Shown here: one piece after another, positions 34,221 to 45,069 of the stretch
Layout: every line of letters begins with the position of its first letter
Position numbering within the stretch: position 1 is the first letter of the stretch
Assembly: GCA_028386065.3 (NCBI GenBank)
Contig: JAKUCV010007445.1
Location: forward strand, 39,287-103,286
DNA from: Turnera subulata
Taxonomy: Eukaryota > Streptophyta > Magnoliopsida > Malpighiales > Passifloraceae
DNA: 64,000 nucleotides
Direction of reading: 5' to 3'
Made by a program: the position numbers and the translations under genes
Notes under the pieces: generated by a model
Seen by the model: only the letters and a program-made list of their open reading frames with translations
Told to the model about the DNA's origin: nothing
Database searches by the model: none

Positions 34221-34906
34221 GTGAACACCAAAAATTTCACTCACGGAAATTTTACTAAATTAGACTTTGTACATGTGTAGACTTAGGATCAATGAGATGA
34301 CTTGGTCCAAGGTTCAAGCATAATATGAATTTCAATTTGGTAGAATTAATGTATTTTGATGACATAAACCTTTATGCACTTAAATCCTAGGATTAATGAG
34401 ATGATTTAACCTTAGGATGAAACTTATGATAAGGTTTATTTGCATTAAAACATATTTGGGCCTTGTATTTTGTTTCTTACCCAATTATAATGAGAAGATT
34501 TATTCTTGGGTTAGGAATGAGTTTGAGGGTCCAAATTAATTCTCCAGAGTTTGTCCAGCCCATTAACACATTTCTTGCAGATCAATTTTAGTTCTGATTT
34601 TCGTGGAAAATCAGAGTTAATTATCATTTAAGTAGATTTTGTGTTTTTGGTATGATTTTGGGTGTTAATGTGTAGTCTTTTGATTATGGAATGATTTGAG
34701 GGAGTGCTAATCAAGTATTTGAGTGATTCTGGGTAGATTAGGGATTGATTACGTGGTAGGACCGATTCAACGCTGAATTAGGGGACTGAGGAGCCAAAAA
34801 AGGAAAGAACGCACAAAACCAGGAGGGCCCAGCGGTCATCAAGGGATGCCCGCCAAGCGCTGGCGGTCTTGTGGCCATGACCGGCTTTCATGGCGGTCAT
34901 CCAAGC

Positions 34907-34932
34907 CATGACCGCCGGCCATGGCGGTCATG
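34907..34932. promoter_or_regulatory. CATGACCGCC dyad upstream of LTR TATA box
   Basis: Perfect 10-bp arms CATGACCGCC and GGCGGTCATG are separated by six bases, about 125 bp upstream of CTATAAATAG. Related copies lie at the same place in the other Tat LTRs. The role is inferred. Confidence 0.5.
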
Positions 34933-35752
34933 GGTGCCCAGGATCTTCGAAAATCTCCAATTTTGTTTCTTTTTCGATCCCACTCGGTTTTGGACCATAT
35001 TTTCGGGCATAATCTTCACCATTAACCAGGTCCACGCCCCTAGGCTTCCCGGAACACTATAAATAGGACTCCTCACACACATTTCAAGGGACACACAACA
35101 TTCCTCACATACACACCCATAAGCTTTGAAGTGCTTGGAGTAACTCTACTTCTCCAAGCTTAAAAACACATTCTTAGGCAGAAACTCTGGTGGAATACCG
35201 TGGGAAGCATCAGCAAGGAACCAGTAGCAGTAGCAGATCAAGAGAAGAAGTGGAAGGAGGCGGATTCAAGCAAATCGGTGGAGAAGAAGTGCTAAACCCG
35301 AGGAGAAAAGCCCAGTGCAGGCAGTCTCAGTCTTTTTGCCATTCCTCAAGCTGTAGATATCGGTTTGCTGCGATTTTGGTGTCTCTGGAAAGCTAAGGAG
35401 TAGCTCTAGAATTTTTTTGTTCAAGTCAGACACCAATTCGATCTCCTTCTATCCCGAATTCTCTAGTGAAGTTCTGCCCAGATTCTATTGTGGGAGTGGC
35501 AAGTGCATAGGAGCGAGAGTAGAGCTACCAGAGGTAACTCATTCTGATTCTATTGATCAATTACTGATATGACACGATGATAATGATGCTTTTGATGATG
35601 TGATTGTTGTGATGCCATGACAAGAACTACGTGGGCTTTGAACCCGGTCGCCGGGTACGTAGGTGGTCTCTAGTGGTGGAGACTCAAGCCCAAATGCTTT
35701 ATTTTTCATTCTTCTCCTACCCTTCTAATTTAATTTCGTGATGTTATGTGAT

Positions 35753-37301
35753 TGTTAGTGTAGTATGCCCAAAATCCAATCAATGGATGTTTATTTGTAA
35801 TCATGTGTACACATTAAGGTTATTCCAATAAATATGATCATGAGATAATCGCTTGCACATATTTATAACCCTAGAATATTTTATATTCTTAAATGTCCCT
35901 AGTCGATTATTATTATGGATGGGTTGTAATAATAAATTAAGACTAGCGTATGTTGAGAATTATATGAGATATGAATTCTACATACGGGTACAAGTTAGAG
36001 AACTTGTGGAATGGACCGACCCACATAAGAACCCTACATGGAACGTTATATGATTGTCATTAGTGGTTCTTATATGTATTGTCCATAGACCTGGGATCAT
36101 CAAGGTTCCCAACATATGAGTCGTATACTTTGATATTATTCCTAGTCATCCGTAACTGGGTGGACTTATGGGTAATCATTGGGTATATGATAAATGTGTA
36201 GTGGGTTTTGTACGATCCAGAGGGGATTCGTCCAACCCATATAACGGGTATATTATTAGATGGTTTCTTGATAGAGTTGAACAGTTAAATGCATGGCCAT
36301 GCTCGGATTAGGTGATATGGTGATATCACGAGTATCCGTTTTACACAGTTAACTCGGGGATCAAGAAACTAAGATTAAACATATACGAGATTGACATATT
36401 TCATGTCTCGATTTAATCTTGATAATGGGACGAAGGGATGATGACATGTTTCGAGGCATTTAGAATCAGTACTGATCTTGTCGTTCGGGTAGCAATGATG
36501 TGTTGCTAGACGCCGCTCTTTGCTTAATAATTGTAAAATAAGATTTTACAATTATTGCCAGACGTTACAAGTGCCTACAGGGTCACACACATAGAACCGT
36601 TGATTCGAGCAGGTGGTTGAACCGTGGTTGGACCATGGTTGGACCGGTTTATGGTTGGACTGTGGTTGGACTGTGGTTGGACAAGGGTCGTTTTTGGGCT
36701 GACTTGGTTCACTAATTGACAGAATTATTGAACCAAATCAGGTGCATGTGGTGTGTATGCCATTAGTGTTAAAGTGGTAGACAAGATAATGAGATTCCTA
36801 ATCATAATGGATGGTCCGTTATGTTGGCCATCATGTTGGCCATTATCTTGACCACTTAGTACACTAGTTAGGTTTGAGTGATCAGATTACCTTCACCTCA
36901 CTTGCAATTTTCAGAGCTCTTCAAGTCTTGAGAGAGAGTCCTTCAAGTTTTGAGAGTACACACACTTCCCTTCTTTGAGAAAAAAAGGATTAACACCACA
37001 AAACTCAAGCTCCCGGTAATCTGCTGCTAGCACACCAGTTCGGGAGAGCTCGAAGTTGGAGATCGTGTGACGATTTCGGCTTGATCACGGTTCGTGTGGA
37101 TACCGTAGAGGGGCGGGATATATTTCCTTGCTCTTTCTGATTCCGGCACTTCAGTTAGGTGGAAGATCCTAACCGTTTCAGGTATGTTGTTTTTGTTATT
37201 TGGTTTAGCTACCCTTCACTTGGATCCTCCATGTGTATCTGGTTTTTCCGCTGCATATGTCATTGCATTTGATTGTCAATTTGCATGCCCGGATACTTAC
37301 A
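35753..37301 (+). repeat. Solo Ty1/copia LTR
   Basis: It starts TGTTAGTGTAGTATGCCC and ends GGATACTTACA, 1549 bp. A perfect GTGAT duplication flanks it (35748-35752 and 37302-37306). The undisturbed target is visible in the sister LTR near 27658. It belongs to the same family as the copia element at 53947-62351 but lies in the opposite orientation. Confidence 0.93.
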
Positions 37302-37595
37302 GTGATCTGTTTCCACACAATGCACACTTGCACAAGGCACATATTTCTTTTCGATTGCACAAAGTTTCGACCCAACACGGATGGGTGGCTAACACCTTCC
37401 CATCCGTGACGAACCCCCGATCCCATATCTTTGGTTCGCCATGACCAGTTGCCTAAGGAGTCATTAAAGGGTTTTTCCTAAATTTTGTCCCTAATAAAAT
37501 TTGGGTGGCGACTCCATTGATATGGGATTGACCCGAGGCTAAAGGTGAGAGGAATAGGTGAATAGGCCCAAGTAATTATGAGTCGAGTATTCACA

Positions 37596-37600
37596 ATAAT
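37596..37600. repeat. Target site duplication ATAAT, right copy
   Basis: This matches 26151-26155; the gypsy LTR sequence continues after it. Confidence 0.85.
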
Positions 37601-39049
37601 AAAAAGAAATAAAGTTGCAGACTTAATCTAAAGTGAAGTTCTAGTAATATCAAAAGCAATCTAGGAAATCGGGGTTCACACAATTACTATCTAGGTATAC
37701 TATTCATGGTGTCGATCTCTATCATTGATGTGTGATTGTGGGCAATTGTTTCTAATGTCTTAATCCTCAGTTCTCGCATGTTGAATCAAATATTTAGCAA
37801 AGATTACTACCTAGCTCCCGCATAGCCTAGCATCCATACTAAACTCATTAAGCACAAAACAATTAATCAAGCCCTAAGAAACTATCAGCTCTCGCATATT
37901 TTAGCATCAGTAAATCTATGTTCTTCTAGGTATCATCATATAAATCACGCAGCTCTCGCATCTTGCAATCAATAAGAATTAATCCAAAGTAGATAATAAA
38001 TTCGGCACACATAGATTAAACAATCAATTGAATAAACATCAATCCATAGATAATAAAACCATAGAAATAATTGGCTACATCCCTAATCCTAGATTAGAGA
38101 ATTAGTTCCTCATAATAAAATAGCAATCAATCAATATCTCACAAGAATTCATCAACTAAACAATTTAACAGAAAGAAAAACGAGTAGAAGAGAGAGTAGG
38201 GAAGTCGGGTAGCCGATTTGTGTTGGTGAAGATGGCGTTGACTTGTGCTCCTCTTGGTGTCGATTTCTGCTGCAATTGGACTGGTGATTCTGTGACTTGG
38301 AACCTTTAAATCTTGCTGGAAAACATTGAATTTTTGTGGGGAATAACCTTTGAAATTGAATGAGAAATTCGCCACCACCTAGAGGATCCAAAAGAGTAGA
38401 AAACCCTAACCCTACTAGTGTGTGTGACCTAATAACTAACAAAATCGGCAGAGCTTCGCCCTCTGACTTCTGCCTCCTGAATATGTCGACCTAGGGAGTC
38501 CATTTATACTAACTTTAAGCTCTGGAATTCGGTGGGGCACTCCTACTTTGAATGGAAATTGAATTCTTGACTTGCACTCCAAGTTGAACTTTTGCTTATT
38601 TTCTGACCCCGAAACTTGTACGCCATTTTACTCCTAGAAAACATCTGAACTGGGCGTTGGTCTCTTCTACAAAGTTTTAGATAATTGTCTCAGCTTTCTT
38701 TTCATAAAAAGAATTCTTCAATTGGACTTCTGTAGCTCAAGATATCACTTAATTTTGATTCCTAGAACTCCTGAAATCTTCAAAATAGTAGGTTGTGCTC
38801 ACTGCAGAAAGTTTCCTAAATTGGGCCTGGTTTCCAAACTTGGCTAAAAAGCTTCCAATCTTCAATAAAAATGATAAATTCCTGGTAAAAACATTTAATC
38901 AGAAAAATTGAAGTACTAATTGACACAATGCATGAAAACACACAATAATATAAAGATTAAACACATAATCAACCAAGAATACATAGAAAAAGCCATTCAA
39001 AACCATCATAAAAACACTAACATTTAGATGTTGTCAGCCACCAGGAAAA

Positions 39050-39325
39050 TTATTTAAGATAGGAAAAAAGTGTTTTTTCATCTTTCTATTAGACCTCAAA
39101 GTTGGAAGTCATCCTTCTATTAGATTTTGGCTTGTTTTCATCCCTCTATTTGTGAATTTTTTCTTATTTACATCCTTGTGTTCGTCTTTTTGGCCTATTT
39201 AGAGGGAAGAAAACAAGCCAAAACCCATCAACAAAGGGATGAAAACAGACCAAAACCAATACAAGGATGACTTTCAACTTTATGGTCTAACACAAGGATG
39301 AAAAAAGGCTTTAATCCTTTCAGAT
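39050..39325. repeat. Foldback (MITE-like) inverted repeat
   Basis: About 39066-39180 (tttttcatctttctattagacc ... ggcttgttttcatccctc) is matched in inverted orientation by about 39200-39315 (gagggaagaaaacaagcc ... ggtctaacacaaggatgaaaa). The arms are about 110 bp and imperfect, close together, so the whole unit would fold back. No clear target duplication was found, so the superfamily is unknown. Confidence 0.55.
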
Positions 39326-39329
39326 ATGC

Positions 39330-39520
39330 ATGGAGAAGAATTTGCTACAGCCCTTAGAGCCGAAGCCAAACCAGAAGATAAGAGGGGATCCAAAAGAGTT
39401 TTGTGACTTCCACCAAGTGCACGGTCATGCCACGGATGCTTGTCTCAGACTCCACCATGAACTGTAAGATTTGATCGATGCAAACTTGTTGAGTGTGCTT
39501 AATGAGGGTGGAAATTGAAT
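39330..39520 (+). pseudogene. gag: Tat gag zinc-motif remnant
   Basis: The frame from 39330 reads MEKNLLQPLEPKPN and then contains KEFCDFHQVHGHATDACLRL (about 39384-39443). This parallels CEFHQFYGHRTDDCIRLRH in the gag of the autonomous Tat element. A stop follows HHEL, and similarity continues weakly (DLIDANLLSVLNEGG). It is the surviving C-terminal gag piece of the outer non-autonomous element; the middle of gag and all of pro-pol are absent. Confidence 0.65.
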
Positions 39521-41925
39521 GGAGGAACTGGGAATAACATAGGGCGAGGTTGGGGTTATTGCTTTTAGAAAAGAAGAGTTAAGTTGAAATAAGTGATTCC
39601 ATCTTTTAATAAATGTACTTTGATTCACACCAAGAATAAAACCTCAACTTTCTCATTTTTGTGCATATGTGGCAATTTGACTGTGTTTGACTTCACTATA
39701 TTCCATTGATTCAATTTAGGGGACCTTAAAATGAACTACAAAGACTTGATTATGTGGATGTAATCCCAAACACCTACTTTAACCCACTTCGCAAACACTT
39801 GTTAACACTGACCTTCTGACACACACTCGATTTGACCTTTAAACACGTATCCAAGCCATCCTCCATTTCGATCCCATCATATGTCTAGAAAAGTTGCTTC
39901 CCAAAAGTAAACCTAGTTTCTAAAGGTGATGCAAACAAGAGTGCACCAAGCACAAGAAGAGGAGATAATGGGAATCAATTACTAAGGGGTCCTTAAGACT
40001 GTTCATAGATCACATGCTGCCAAATATATATGCTCAAAACTGTCACTTCCCTTTAAGAGAAAATGAAAAAAGAAAAAAAACAAAACAAAAAAGAGAGGAA
40101 AAACGAGGATAGGGAAGTGACCTTAGTTCTTGAATACTGATCCATCACCCGTTCCGTGAATTGGGAAGAAGAAGTCATAAATGAAGAAGACAAGTGCTCC
40201 CCTGCTAAACACCATTCTACCAATCACGCACTATCTTCAGCCTTCCACAAAACACCATTCTACCAAACACCATTCTACCAAACACCCACTATCCTCAGCC
40301 ATTCACAAAACACCATCATCTCAAACCCGACACCACATCCACAGATACGTAGGTAATTCGGCAACGGGCCCGGTCTACAAATTGTGGTTCCCAGATTGAT
40401 TCAATGGATAGATTGGAGTCATTACTAGATAGGCATGCCACACAGTTAATTGTATTCGGGCCTCTTTTGTCGCCATAAGGCCTCTCTTGTTGACTTGTAT
40501 TTCATGAAATTACAGTTGTCAATCGAGTTCGCCTCTCTCAAGAAGATTCATTATGAATTCGGTCATCAATTGTCATACTTCTCTAATGGTCTCGCAGATA
40601 TATGATTCTTGGTTTCCCTCATTAAATTTGATAGTCTACCTCCTCATTGGTCATTCGAGTAGACCTGGGCCGAGTGGTCTTCATCTTGCCTAAGCTTTGT
40701 GATTTCGATACTCTCAATGTCTATAGCTACTATCCTCATGAAAAAAAAGAAAAAAAGAAGAAGAAAAGAAAAGAGAGAAGAGAGTCCGCTAGGTTGAAAA
40801 CCCTTAAGGGCAGCCTAGGCAAAAGTTAGGACAAGCCTACTAGGTTGAAAACCCGAGAGAGCAGCCTAGGAAATAGTTAAGGCCAAAATGAAATGAGGAT
40901 AGTAGCCAAAGAGACATCCATATGATAGATCACTTGTTTGGCCATGCCGTCATCAACTGAAGGAATATAGAAGCATCTGGGCACATTGCCTCCATCTATT
41001 TTCGAAGGTATATACATGCATCCATCCACTTTGCCTTGATTGAATAATCCATCCATCTAAAACTTTCCAACAAGAAATGCTCATCCCAAGAGTCCTAGTT
41101 AGAATTCGAGGTGAATGGCTTCATAGTCAATGGGAATTCTTCTCTTTGAAGCTTTTGTGTCTTGATGGGATAACTCACTTTTTCTCAAGATGCTTAACTT
41201 TCACCTTAGCTCAAACGATTTTCAATGCTCATGCATCATACCAGGGGGCATTCGCATCCAAACACACTATGTAGTGGAGAACACTTGCATTCAAGAAGCG
41301 AACACATCATGTAGAATTAGTAAGCAGTTGCATTTGAAAAAAGAAGAGAGAAAAAAATAAAGAAAAGAAGACAAGTGAGGAAAAGAGTGAATATTGAGAA
41401 AACATGTCATTAGCACTTGCATCTAAAAACAAACATGTATAAGCTAGGGGTACCCTCATGCATTACAAACACATTGTAGATATGCTCATGCATCACTTAC
41501 ATGTACAACATGGATTCCTTCACAAGGTAGATTTGACTAAAGATAAATGATCAATGAAAGTGACAACGTCATAAATTCATCACCTAATGTAGACTTAAAT
41601 TTCTTGGGGTTGATGACTGGAGAGGCATGACATATCCAAATCTTTAGATAACTTTGTCTATAGAATAACGGGCATTCCATGCACTCACCGAAGGTGTAGA
41701 CATTATGATCACCTATAGACTCTTGGGGCACGGCGGCTCCCAGCTTTTGATGTTAATGACTGATGTGGGGCATTCTTGAGATGATGTAAGGCCCAGTTTT
41801 TATAAAATATATGCGTGCTGTCTTGGGCATTCAAGAAGATGTAAGCCTCAACTTTTGTTGATAAGTTTGGGCATTCTCAATAAAACGAGTTGTAAGGCCC
41901 AACCTTTGTTGTGAAATGATGCCAG
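39521..41925 (+). other. 3' noncoding region of outer Tat element
   Basis: It aligns in order with the 3' region of the nested element (39690-40560 with 30186-30980; 40780-40870 with 31183-31260; about 41640 with 32045), so both descend from one non-autonomous family. It holds purine-rich runs (40741-40780) and a short direct repeat of caccattctaccaaacacc at about 40250-40285. No gene is supported. Confidence 0.6.
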
Positions 41926-43165
41926 GGGCATGCTACCCCATGGTTTGAATTGTGTGATTTTTGGGGCATGCTACCCCATTAGAGTTAATATCTGATCCAA
42001 AGGGCATAGCTGCCCATGTTTCTTGGAATGAATGCGCAAAGGGCATAACTGCCCTAGTTTTTTGAAATTGAATAAGGGGCATAGATGCCTTAATTTTTAA
42101 AAGTTGAACAAAAGGCATAGCTGCCTGGATTTTTGAACATGAGGTGCATAACTACCCTAATTCTCTGATGTTGAGAAAGGGCATAGCTACCCGCATTTTC
42201 AAAATTGATTACGCCATGGGCATAGCTGCCCGGTTTTCTAGATTTAAGTTTATCAGGGGTATAGCTACCCGAGTTTTTGAGACATATGAGGGGCATAACT
42301 GCCTGGATCTTTCGAGTCGACTTTAAATCATGGGCATAGCTATCCAAGTTTATGAAATAGAAGGGCATAGCTGCCCATGTTTATGATTGCATGGTGGGCA
42401 TAGCTGTCCAGATTTTTAATTAAATACATCAGGGGCATAGCTGCCCGAGTTTTTGAATACATGAAGGGCATAGTTGCCCGAATTTTTTGAAGTCGATTTC
42501 AAAAGGCATAGCTGCCAAAAAATTTTCGAATTTGATTGCAAGAAAGGCATTGCAGCCTGAGTTTTCACTTTTATCGCATGAAGGGCAATGCTCCCCAAAT
42601 TTTTTAATTTAAAGGGTATAGCTGCCCGATTCTTTTGACTTTAATCGAAGGGCATAGCTACCCGAGCTCTTAACTTGGTTGCCTTAAGGGCATAGCCGCC
42701 TGAGTTTTGAGTTTGATTTCATAAAGGGCATAGCTGCCCGCACTTTTTACTGTGTCCACTAAGGGCATAGCTGTCCGAAATTTTGAAAATGATTGCATCA
42801 TGGGCATAGCTGCCCGAATCCTTCAAGACGATTTCAAACCAAGGGCATAGCTGCCCGAATTTATGAAGCTAATTATGTCAGGGGCATAGCTGCCTAGATT
42901 TTTGAGGTTGACTACACCGAGGGCATAGCTGCCTCAGTTTTCGAAAATAGATACACCAAGGGCATAACTGCCCCAATTTTTTTTTTTAAGTTTATTTCAA
43001 ACTAAGGACATAATTGTCCAAGTTTTCAAAATTGATCATGTCAAGGGCATAGCTGTCCATATGTTTTGAATTGATTGCAGGGGGCATAGCTGCCCAACTT
43101 TTTTCCAATCGGTTATGCATTAGAGCTTAGCCGCCCCAGATTTTCAAACCAAGAGCATAACTGCA
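41926..43165. repeat. Array of about 34 GGGCATAGCTGCCC dyads
   Basis: The phrase GGGCATAGCTGCCC or a close variant recurs every 30-50 bp. Arms GGGCA and TGCCC flank a TAGC centre. Spacers between them vary in sequence but are T-rich (often gaattttt). Substitutions in one arm are sometimes matched in the other, for example GGACATAATTGTCC near 43007. It sits in the 3' untranslated region, just before the polypurine tract. Confidence 0.88.
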
Positions 43166-43263
43166 CAAAACTCTGGACACATCACAATAACCACTTACAT
43201 CAATCATTCAAATTTGGTTGTTCTTTTTTTATGTTGTTTCGTCCTTAGTCTCTAAGGACTCAT

Positions 43264-43402
43264 CAACGTGGGGCATCTGTGAACACCCAAAATTGGATTT
43301 CGAACATGTTTGAACATAGGATTAATGAGATGATTTGATCTTAAGATAAGGCATAGTAGGAGTTTAATTTAGTAGAATTAATGTATTTTAGTAATATAAA
43401 CC
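43264..43402 (+). repeat. Polypurine tract and start of 3' LTR of outer Tat element
   Basis: The tract tcaacgtggggcatc precedes TGTGAACACCC at 43280. LTR homology (gattaatgagatgatttgat..., gaattaatgtatttta) continues to 43402, where another LTR end begins. Confidence 0.75.
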
Positions 43403-43554
43403 TGTGAATACCCGACCCAAAATCACTTGGGCCTATTCTCCTAATCCTTTTACCTTCTTCCTCGGGTCGATCTCATGACATTGGAGTCGCCATCCAAGTT
43501 TTATTAAGGACAAAACTTGGGAAAAACCTTAGTGTGACTCCTTTAGGCTATATG
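43403..43554 (-). repeat. Tat LTR terminus, minus strand, truncated
   Basis: TGTGAATACCCGACCC is the inverse of the Tat LTR end (GGGTCGGGTATTCACA). About 150 bp of inverted LTR follow, up to the point where the SIRE-like copia LTR begins. It appears to have inserted in the LTR of the outer element and then been cut itself. Confidence 0.75.
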
Positions 43555-45014
43555 TGTTAGAACTCATGCCTCGTCTCATTTCAGGGTTTTGATATTGACA
43601 AACCAAGCATGACTCACAATGATGCCAATCATGAAGTAAAAAGAAATCAATCAAGAAGCAAAGAGCACAAGAATTGAAGTAACAAGAAAGAAGACTTAGG
43701 TACTCAAATTGTACAAAGGTTAAACACTCAATTCTTCAAAGACATTGGCTCAAAACAAAATCAACTTTACTCACGCATTTAATAGCATCCTTTCAATCAT
43801 GAAATGTTTTTTAAGCAATGAACATCAATGTTTTGGTTCTAGACATCGATGTTCCTGCCTTCGAACAATCTTTCAAAAATAGGCAGTAGCTCAGAACATC
43901 GATGTTGGCATCCCAAACATCGATGTTCTCATGGCCGTTGCACTTGAAAAATGTTTTGCAACAGCAAAACATCGATGTCTAAATTTGAGACATCGATGTT
44001 CCATCAATTGATGTCTTTAAATTGATTTTCGCCGAACCAAATGAGCAGCGATGTTCTTCAAGTAAACATCGTTGTTCCCATGATGAAGCTTTGAAAATGA
44101 TTTCACCGAACTAAATGAACATCGATGTTCTTCAAGTAAACATCGATGTTCCCATGATGATCAGCTTTAAAATGATTTTGCCGAACCAAATGAACATCGA
44201 TGTTCAGTGAGTAAACATCGATGTTCTAGTGACTGTTGGACTTAATAATTCATATTTACTGGCAAACATCGATGTTCTGTCTTGTAAACATCGATTTTCT
44301 AATGACCGTTGGTCCAATAATTCAATTTTACTGGCCAACATCGATGTTCTAAGTTTAAACATCGAAGTTGTGCCGTTTTGAGCAGACACCTTTTTCAACA
44401 TCCCATGCTATTTTGTCTAAAGGTATTTTGGATTGATTCCACAACGGTCATACATGTTTTGAGACATATAAATAGAGGATTTACATCTCTGATTAAAAAA
44501 TCAATCAACTCTCTACATTTTAAGCATTCATTGTCATACACACATTGCAATTTTTATGAGCCAATTTTCTTGAGAATTGAGAATTGCATTTATAAAGCTT
44601 TATTTATTACTCATATCCACTCTTTGAGAGAGCTTTAGTTTGAGTGATTTTAAGTGTTGTCATACACCTTAAGGGAGGATTGTTCCCTTGTAGCAACTCA
44701 TAGGAAGAGTGTCTTCTTTCCTTGAGAGAAGTCTTGAAGTGAGGTATCTTCAAGCAAGTTAGTAGAGTTTCGTGTGACTCGAGCTCTAGGTTTGTATACG
44801 GTTTGTTAAGCACCCGGAAGCTTAACCTAGATAGTGAAATCTTCGAGAGAGTCTCTCAGAGGACTGGATTAGCCACACAAGTTGTGTGTGTGAACCAGTA
44901 TAAATTTTGGTGTGTCCTTACTCTTTCAATTCCGCATTTATTTCCTGCAAGTTTTTAAATTTGTCCGAAAAACGCTATTCACCCCCCCTCTAACATAGGG
45001 CACCTGTTCAAACA
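43555..45014 (+). repeat. SIRE-like Ty1/copia 5' LTR
   Basis: It starts TGTTAGAACTCATGCC and ends TTCAAACA, directly before the primer site. A C-rich cattcaccccccctctaac segment lies near the end, as is common in SIRE LTRs. It is 1460 bp and contains a run of paired AACATCGATGTT dyads at 43825-44372. The start resembles that of the element beginning at 63876. Confidence 0.82.
43825..44372. repeat. Array of paired AACATCGATGTT dyads (LTR)
   Basis: About 15 copies of the 12-bp palindrome AACATCGATGTT or variants come mostly in pairs. The two members of a pair are separated by 9 or 10 bases whose sequence differs from pair to pair, for example cttcaagta and cagtgagta. Pairs recur every 60-80 bp. 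Confidence 0.88.
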
Positions 45015-45016
45015 AT

Positions 45017-45029
45017 TGGTAGCAGAGCC
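45017..45029 (+). other. Primer-binding site, tRNA-Met type
   Basis: TGGTAGCAGAGCC lies two bases after the LTR end. It matches the usual copia TGGTATCAGAGCC except for the sixth base. Confidence 0.85.
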
Positions 45030-45069
45030 TAACTCTCTGAAAGATTTAACCGTTTGAGAGAAACTTTCC

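Larger units (their letters stand above)
26156..37595 (+). mobile_element. Nested non-autonomous Tat-like element without gag-pol
   Basis: A perfect ATAAT duplication flanks it (26151-26155 and 37596-37600), and the host LTR sequence is continuous across it. LTRs are 26156-27956 and 34221-37595 (the latter about 1820 bp without its own insertion). The 6.3-kb internal region has a primer site, leader and long 3' region, but no frame with gag, protease, RT or integrase similarity. It therefore fits a large non-autonomous derivative that depends on a Tat relative for proteins. Confidence 0.85.
34221..37595 (+). repeat. 3' LTR of nested Tat element, split by a solo copia LTR
   Basis: The LTR pieces are 34221-35752 and 37307-37595. 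They align with 26156-27956. A perfect 26-bp dyad region (CATGACCGCC, six bases, GGCGGTCATG) lies at 34907-34932, and the TATA box is at 35057. Confidence 0.9.
25906..39036 (-). repeat. Solo Ty3/gypsy LTR, split by a nested Tat element
   Basis: The LTR pieces are 25906-26155 and 37601-39036, about 1690 bp together, inverted relative to the LTR at 3105-4974. Both termini are present (inverted AACGCATCA at 25906 and inverted TGACAACATC at 39036), and short direct repeats (GCCAT/GCCAC) flank them. No internal gypsy sequence accompanies it, so it is a solo LTR left by LTR-LTR recombination. Confidence 0.8.
23822..43402 (+). mobile_element. Non-autonomous Tat-like element (outer element of the nest)
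   Basis: Parts in order: truncated 5' LTR (23822-24722), primer site, leader, gag start (25581-25905), an inserted solo gypsy LTR that itself carries a nested Tat element (25906-39036), a foldback repeat, a gag zinc-motif remnant (39330-39520), a long noncoding 3' region with a dyad array, a polypurine tract, and the start of the 3' LTR (43280-43402). Protease, reverse transcriptase and integrase are absent. The gag remnant and leader tie it to the Tat lineage. Confidence 0.75.

Noticed and set aside
42090..42598. Minus-strand open frames over the dyad array
   Set aside because: The predicted residues repeat with the array (GSYA-type text), so they reflect the DNA repeat.
41926..43165. Regularly spaced palindromic repeats resembling a CRISPR array
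   Set aside because: Repeats are short (about 14 bp) and degenerate, spacers vary in length and are T-rich and related, and the setting is the 3' region of a plant retrotransposon.
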